64,000 nucleotides of DNA, taken from Nicotiana tabacum. Lineage: Eukaryota; Streptophyta; Magnoliopsida; Solanales; Solanaceae. Below, piece after piece: positions 58,601-64,000 of the stretch (within the stretch, counting starts at the first letter, position 1; every line of letters begins with the position of its first letter). The stretch spans positions 133,748,237 to 133,812,236 of the forward strand of contig NC_134101.1 in assembly GCF_000715075.1 (NCBI RefSeq), written 5' to 3'. The position numbers were made by a program, and so were the translations under genes. A model generated the notes under the pieces. It was not told the origin of the DNA, searched no databases, and saw nothing but the letters and a program-made list of their open reading frames with translations.

Positions 58601-60004
58601 CCCACCGGATTGTAGTATTATAATAAAGCTTCAAGTTGTGGTGTGAATCATACCTATGTGGAAGGGAGGTTATGAAGGAGATAGAAGATATGATGCGAGA
58701 TTTTAAGTAAGTAAGGTCAAGGTGAACAACGCAAGAGATACTCAAATGCAAAAAGTTGTGAATAGTCCATACTTCAGATAGAAGGCTAGAAGCGCGGGGA
58801 TTCAATATACAGGAATGATAGCGGCATCGTCAGTGGCACATCTCATAGCCTATGGTTTCTAGGTATCGAAGAGGCTAATTAAGATAGTAAAGAAGAGTTA
58901 GAGACGATGTGATGTCTTGCTTGATGTTCCATAGTGACATAAGGAAACGTATGATACAAGCAAGTTGAAGGAAGGTTGCGAGTAATATAAATAAATATGG
59001 GTAGGTCGTAAGCTTAAGTATGGCAAAGCGGTAAGGTTTTAGGAACGCAAGAGTAAGGATACGAAAGGGCGAGTGAGAAGGTGACGAGAATGGATAAGTC
59101 CTTGGGATTAAACCCATGAAAACAAGCTAGCTAATGGTTTCTCTAAGTCATAGAAAGCTCAGTATAGCCTGAATGAACTCAAAGGAGTCTAAGACTAATA
59201 TCATTTGAAAAAGATGAAGGTGTAATTGTGGTAGATAAAGAATGACATTTGGACCTTCGCTTGAATAATGATTTTGAAAAAAAAAGAAGAGAAGGAGAAA
59301 AGATTTCACTGATGGCACGAGATTAGGATACCCCCCATAAGGTGAATTACATTGAGACACTATGAAATACGATTATGGAAATCACTTTAAATATTCCTCA
59401 ATACAACGTAAGCCCTAGCGGCAATGTATTACGTAAGAAGTATCAAATCTTCAAGTGGAGGTTTGTAGATCAACATTGAGGTGAATCAACAATGGAATCG
59501 GTATTCGTATATGCAAATGAGCACTCGGTATCAATTGTGCATCGACGACTTATGATTCCAGGGATGACGTGCGAGATGTGATTTCAGTATGCCGATGATG
59601 GGCCAATCTGGAGGACCTAAGGCTGGGTTTTTATTGTACCTTGAGCACAGAGATGTTAGTTTAAGGCTAACAGGTGGGTTATCTCCTGCGGGGTGTCCTG
59701 AGGTTGTGTGATGCCAATGTTATTTTGTTGAGAGTTCTCCTTTACCAGTGAATTACACGTAGTGCAATTTGAGTTTGGATCGCTTGTGGAAGTTGGCTTG
59801 ACTTTTACGAGGATGAATGTGAGATTTGCATGTGATTTGAGGTATTATATGGTTTGTGTTACATGAGATTAGGAAGGATTTAGTTGAATCCTATTGGCTT
59901 TGAGCCAAGTGGGGGAATCTGCTATCGACGAGTTGATTGCACGATTATGTGTTATATTGGTTTCAGTTTGAGGTATACTGGTGAATAAGTTATGACTTGC
60001 AGAG
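55648..60004 (+). mobile_element. Element C internal region without recognisable gag or pol
   Basis: Starts with the PBS and then a leader (about 55663-55830) of the kind found in Del/Tekay elements. After that there are over 4 kb of purine-rich sequence in which no open frame above about 80 codons and no RT, integrase or protease motif was seen on either strand. This fits a large non-coding retrotransposon derivative or a badly decayed internal region. No 3' LTR of C lies in the window. The border with element D near 60005 is approximate. Confidence 0.55.
55652..55662 (+). promoter_or_regulatory. Element C primer binding site (initiator tRNA-Met)
   Basis: TGGTATCAGAG, four bases after the LTR; the same primer type as T1. 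Confidence 0.9.
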
Positions 60005-60943
60005 GATGAGTTCCAGGAGCGGAAGGGGTGGATGTGGTTCACCCAAAGTGTGGCAGATGCCAAGGAGTACCTGCTCCATAAATTTTACGCCAATGTGTTG
60101 CATATAAAGAAAGAGACCAAGGTAACCAAAGTAAGAAATCTAAAGGTGAGATTTGATCAGAACACCCTGAACACGTATTTCGGGTTTCACGATATGGAGC
60201 TTGTGCAATACCTGGAAAAGTTAGCACTGAGATGCAGCTCGATCATGGCTAGCTGAGATCCTTGCAGCTCTAGGGCCACCACCACCATGGATCACTGCAG
60301 GGGTTCCTATTTAGCAGAACACCCTGAATTTTGAGGCATAGGGATGGAAGACATTTGTGTGTAGCAGACTAGACCCGTGACAAAATAAAACCAATCTTCC
60401 AATTCCGAGGGCAGTACTAGTTGCCTATATCATGGCCGAGTACCCAATCAATGTGGATACCGTGATGTCGGCCAATATGTTTGTGGTCACCAGGCAAGCT
60501 AACACGTCCTACCCGTATCCCAACACTATTACGGAGTACCTTACATATGCACGGGTGGAGCCTAAGGATTTTGAGACAAAGGTTCGGGTAAAGAAACCTT
60601 TCTCTTGGTATTCTCTGATGAACCCGAACAACTAAATAAAAAAGGTCAGCTGATTACTACCATAGGCCAGTCTGATGAGCCTTCGGTGGTAGCTACAGAA
60701 TCAACAGATATGCCTTCCACTTCAGCAGTGCCTTTTGCCAGTGCAACTACCATGTCCCCACCTTCAGCATCAGTGCCTTCTACCTCGACATTGAAGCTGG
60801 TGGCTGTGCCCACTTATCTGTTATCTGCACTTCGAGTCTCCCAGATACTGGCAAGCCTCAACAACTGGATGCAGACAACCACTGCAAAGCTGTTTGACAT
60901 ATCCAGTGCTATTGCAGCACAATCATCCACTCCGGCACCCTAG
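60005..60943 (+). pseudogene. Plant retroelement ORF, Transposase_32-like, broken
   Basis: Reading frames in order: EFQERKGWMWFTQSVADAKE, LLHKFYANVLHIKKETKV, VRNLKVRFDQNTLNTYFGF, QYLEKLALR (to 60256). After a shift come PPPPWITAGVP, NLPIPRAVLVAYIMAEYPIN, EYLTYARVEPKDFETKVRVK and PFSWYSL (to 60635). After a further shift a Ser/Thr/Pro-rich tail runs to 60943. The family is the putative plant transposon protein domain (PF20167-like), abundant in Nicotiana and other plants. Its function is unknown. Several stops and at least two shifts break it. Confidence 0.75.
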
Positions 60944-62196
60944 ATTCCTCTGACAGTGGAGGATACATTGAAGAAGATCTTAGAGAACCAGACCACCATA
61001 ATGGACACCTTGGTAGCACATGGAGCAGTGATTGAGGATATTGGAAAGCAGGTAAAGAAGATGAAGAAATCCTAGGCGTCTAAGAAATCAGTTGACAGGC
61101 TGAGGAGAGAGGTTACCAGGATAGCAGCAGCTTTGGTGATCTTTCATTTGGTATGCTGATGGAGATAGATCCAGCAACACCAGTAAATCCAGCAGCACCA
61201 TCAGTGTTGAAATTTTCCATGGCCCACCAATGTTGTTATCCCTAGTCAACCCATTTGAGCCTAAAACCTCTCTCATTTGATAATCATGTTACAAGCCTTT
61301 ACCCGTTTTGTTGTGACCCCCTCTTGGCACCCGAGCTTTCCTTGAACTCTTGTGAAACAATTGGCTAATAACATAAGTTTAGGGGAGACATAAGGAGTTT
61401 GAAAAAGGTATCAAGGCACAAAATGAGAAAATAAATGAAGAGAAGAAAATGCAAGAAAAAGAAATAAAAGAACAAAAAGAAAAAAATGCAAAAAGAAAGT
61501 GAATAAGTTGAAGAGTTGAAGGAATTCAAAAAAAAGTAGTGTTGCAAAGCATGGAGAAATCAAAGAAGGAGAAAATGAAGATCATGACCAAGAAAGAGCG
61601 TTAAGTCTCTCTAGCACTCATAAGGAAAAGAAAATGCCTCAAAGAGTTGGCAAAGCATGAGTTGATAAAAGAAAATGGAGTGCTAAGGAAAGATGAACTT
61701 GTTCTATCATAGCATATCCAACCTTAGTCCAAAAGCCTTCATTGCATTCCGAAAAAGCCCTACACGATTTCAAGCATAGTGAGCTTATATTAGTTGTGAT
61801 TTGCATGAGGAGAAAGCCTCTTGTACTTAGATCCGTAATTGCAACATTATTTTGAGAGAGATGAGTAGACCTTTCATAAATCTTTGAATTGAATGTTATA
61901 TTCTTGAGTGAGATATGAAAACGGAGAGTAGGAGAAGAGGAGTTTGGGATCCACAGTGACCAAAATGAAAGAGCGAGCTTTCTTAATGAATAAAGTCAAC
62001 TCTTGATCCTCAAGTGTCATATTAGAACTATTTGTGCTTAAAAGTTCAACTTGTTGCCTTCTTGATAATTCATAAGTGTTGTGGGTAATTGTTGGTCCCA
62101 ATTGATGTGTGATTGATGTATCCTTGATTAGACGAAATAGCTCGTAACTTGTGGTGGTGGGAATTACCTTATTTGCTTGAGGACAAGTAAAAACTT
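60944..62196 (+). other. Element D 3' region
   Basis: A coiled-coil-like remnant (TLKKILENQTTIMDTLVAHG at about 60967-61026) is the end of the preceding ORF. The rest is A/G-rich and non-coding, with long GAAAAAG-type runs (about 61380-61560). It leads into the PPT of element D. Confidence 0.6.
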
Positions 62197-62209
62197 AAGT
62201 TTGGGGGAG
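62197..62209 (+). promoter_or_regulatory. Element D polypurine tract
   Basis: AAGTTTGGGGGAG, directly before the LTR start TGATAAGTGG. Confidence 0.75.
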
Positions 62210-62210
62210 T

Positions 62211-63738
62211 TGATAAGTGGGGATTTTGACTACTTATTAGCACCTTTTTGCTTTCGTTTTAGTCCAAAAGCGCTTAATTGTGTTCCCATAAACTGATGAA
62301 ATGTGCTTAATTGCAGAAAAATTGGAAGATGAGCTCCCAAGATGAAATTCAACTCAAGAAGGAGTGATCTGAACTCAAGGACAAAAACAGGCACAGAAGA
62401 TCAGAAGTGCAGATTGCAGATTATTATATGTGGCTGCAGGATGTGAAGACACACCCATCAGAGAAGTGTGAAAAGTGTGGTCCGTATATGAAAAGTGCGG
62501 CCGCAGAAACTGTGTAAGAGCAAAAGTTCAGAGAACCTGAATCTCAAGTTCAACAAGAGCGCGGACCGCACAATTCGGTCGTAGAAGAACAGCTACGCGA
62601 GCGCAGTCACATTTGTGAGGAATGCAGAAGAGCAAGGTGCGACAACAGACATAATTATGCAGACCGCAGAAAGAGAGAAGTGCGGCTGCAGTTCAGAATT
62701 ATGCGGCCGCATGTTTTCCAATCCTGTCAGGCTGAAGCAAAATGCAGACTACACATAGAATTGTGCGGCTGCAGAACCTCCGAAAAGGCATTTTCCAAAA
62801 ATTCCAGAACTGTATAAATAGAAGAGTTTCACTTTTTCAGTTAATTTTGACATCAACTGCTACAGTAGACGGGTTTCTTTACTCTATTAAGTAGTTTTTG
62901 CTATTTTGAGCTTTTTGAATATAGATTTCATCATTTTAATTATCAATATGGGTTTAATTATTATTTCTTCTTCTATTTCTTATATCGTAAGCATGAGTAG
63001 CTAGATTTTCACTAGGGTTGTGACCCAACCATAGAGTGTAAACTCAATAGGTGTTTGATTTATTGCTTGTTTATGGTTGAGTGTTTATTATTTAGCCTTG
63101 TTTTTGCTTTTAATTATAGAATTAATGGTTGCAAATATTAGTTCATGCCTATTTGACTTGGTCTCTGCTTGAGAAAGAGAGACTTAACCTTGGAAAACTT
63201 GGCTAGCAAGAAATTGGGTAAATCGGGAGATTGATAGTCCCAATTAAAGGGTTGAACCTAGATAGTAAAGCCTAACTTGAGATTTATATCAACCATTTTG
63301 TTCAATACCCATTTGGACATGAGAAAGCCAAATTGGACAAAATCACTCTCTAATCGAGAAGTATTGAGTGGGTAATCGAGTGGTTGTAGCTATAATACAG
63401 TCCGACCAATAAAACAAGCTTTAAAGTTTACAACCCATTAGGTAAACACCTAGGTGAAGATCATAGCCCTCGGCATTTTATATTATTTGAAAAACAACAA
63501 CAAAAACAATTTCCTAGTTTCAATTCTTAGTTTGTAATCTTAGTTTAAATCAGACCTAAAAACAACCCAAGTTTGTGGAAATGCAATTTGAGATAATTCA
63601 AGCTCATACGCTATAATATATACCCCTAAGTCCCATTCATAGCTCCCTGTAAAAAAATGATCACGACTCCTTGTTGGGTATTACTATTACATCGACTGTT
63701 TCATAATCTTAAATTGAGGTGTGGCTTGGACGAGATCA
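62211..63738 (+). repeat. Element D LTR (probable 3' LTR, about 1.53 kb)
   Basis: Starts TGATAAGTGGGG after the PPT and ends near CGAGATCA, recalled as the LTR end of a common Solanaceae gypsy family. It contains a region (about 62460-62780) rich in GCGGCCGCA / ACCGCA words and a TATA-like TATAAATAGAAG near 62814. The 5' LTR of D is not in the window, so D is 5' truncated or rearranged. The right end is less certain than the left. Confidence 0.65.
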
Positions 63739-64000
63739 GTAGTCTTTACTTTTTCCTTTCACTTGTAGTGTGGGGAAGAAGTGGACTCTTAGGGTCCTAC
63801 TAATTGAGTTACGGAAGCAAACTATATCAATATCAATTCCTTTCTAGATCACTAAAATGATCGAATCTCCGGACGCCCCGAAAAAGATATAAGGTGCTCG
63901 AAAATGGTGAAAGTAGTTGAATAGGAGGATCACTATGACTAGAGCCCTTGGTAAGTTTACCAAAGACGAAAATGATTTATTTGATATTATGGATGACTGG
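63739..64000. other. Unassigned DNA at the window end
   Basis: No known domain. An open frame begins at 63934 (MTRALGKFTKDENDLFDIMD) and runs off the window. It has a start but too little sequence to judge; it could be a retroelement gag or leader, or chance. Confidence 0.3.

Noticed and set aside
56000..59400. Minus-strand frames of 60-82 codons across element C
   Set aside because: They are short and unrelated to one another, as expected by chance where the + strand is purine-rich and lacks minus-strand stops.

Overview
The window is nuclear DNA of a flowering plant. It has a spliced plant-type beta-xylosidase gene with GT-AG introns, AT-rich non-coding DNA, and about 45 kb of nested LTR retrotransposons of plant-specific lineages. 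The LTR and internal sequences look like those of Solanaceae, most likely Nicotiana; that assignment rests on recognition and no search was run.

Layout. 670-2885 (+) is the 3' two thirds of one host gene, a GH3 beta-D-xylosidase/alpha-L-arabinofuranosidase of the BXL1/BXL2 type; its N-terminal exons are not visible. 3386-5542 is a probable non-autonomous Mutator-like DNA element bounded by an exact 11-bp direct repeat. 5554-7261 is AT-rich, with short repeats and a 165-bp tandem duplication. 7262-17361 (-) is a decayed Ty3/gypsy chromovirus of the Del/Tekay type (called T1) with both LTRs, PBS, PPT and a chromodomain.

17743 to about 53556 is a nest of Ty3/gypsy Tat-lineage elements on the + strand. 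Element A (17743-22155) carries LTR, PBS, gag, protease, RT and RNase H, and is cut in its RNase H region by element B (LTR 22156-22902). B's gag is split at 23887 by a 21.3-kb Ogre-type element (23888-45159, minus strand) flanked by a perfect 5-bp target duplication GTCTT; B's gag resumes in register at 45160. B continues with protease, has no visible pol, and passes into a repeat-rich 3' region with several antisense ORFs.

At 53557 the antisense ORF region of B is interrupted by element C (+): a 2.09-kb 5' LTR and an initiator-Met PBS, followed by more than 4 kb with no recognisable gag or pol. From about 60005 comes the 3' end of a further retroelement D: a broken plant-transposon-like ORF, a 3' UTR, a PPT and an LTR (62211-63738). 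The last 262 bases are unassigned.

Only the xylosidase is a plausible functional host gene. Every element coding region carries stops, frameshifts or deletions. The Ogre copy is the best preserved: ORF1, gag, protease, RT, RNase H, archaeal-type RNase H and integrase are all readable, and a predicted 175-nt intron joins the protease and RT frames. The insertion order is A, then B into A, then the Ogre copy and C (and a fragment of C's LTR) into B.
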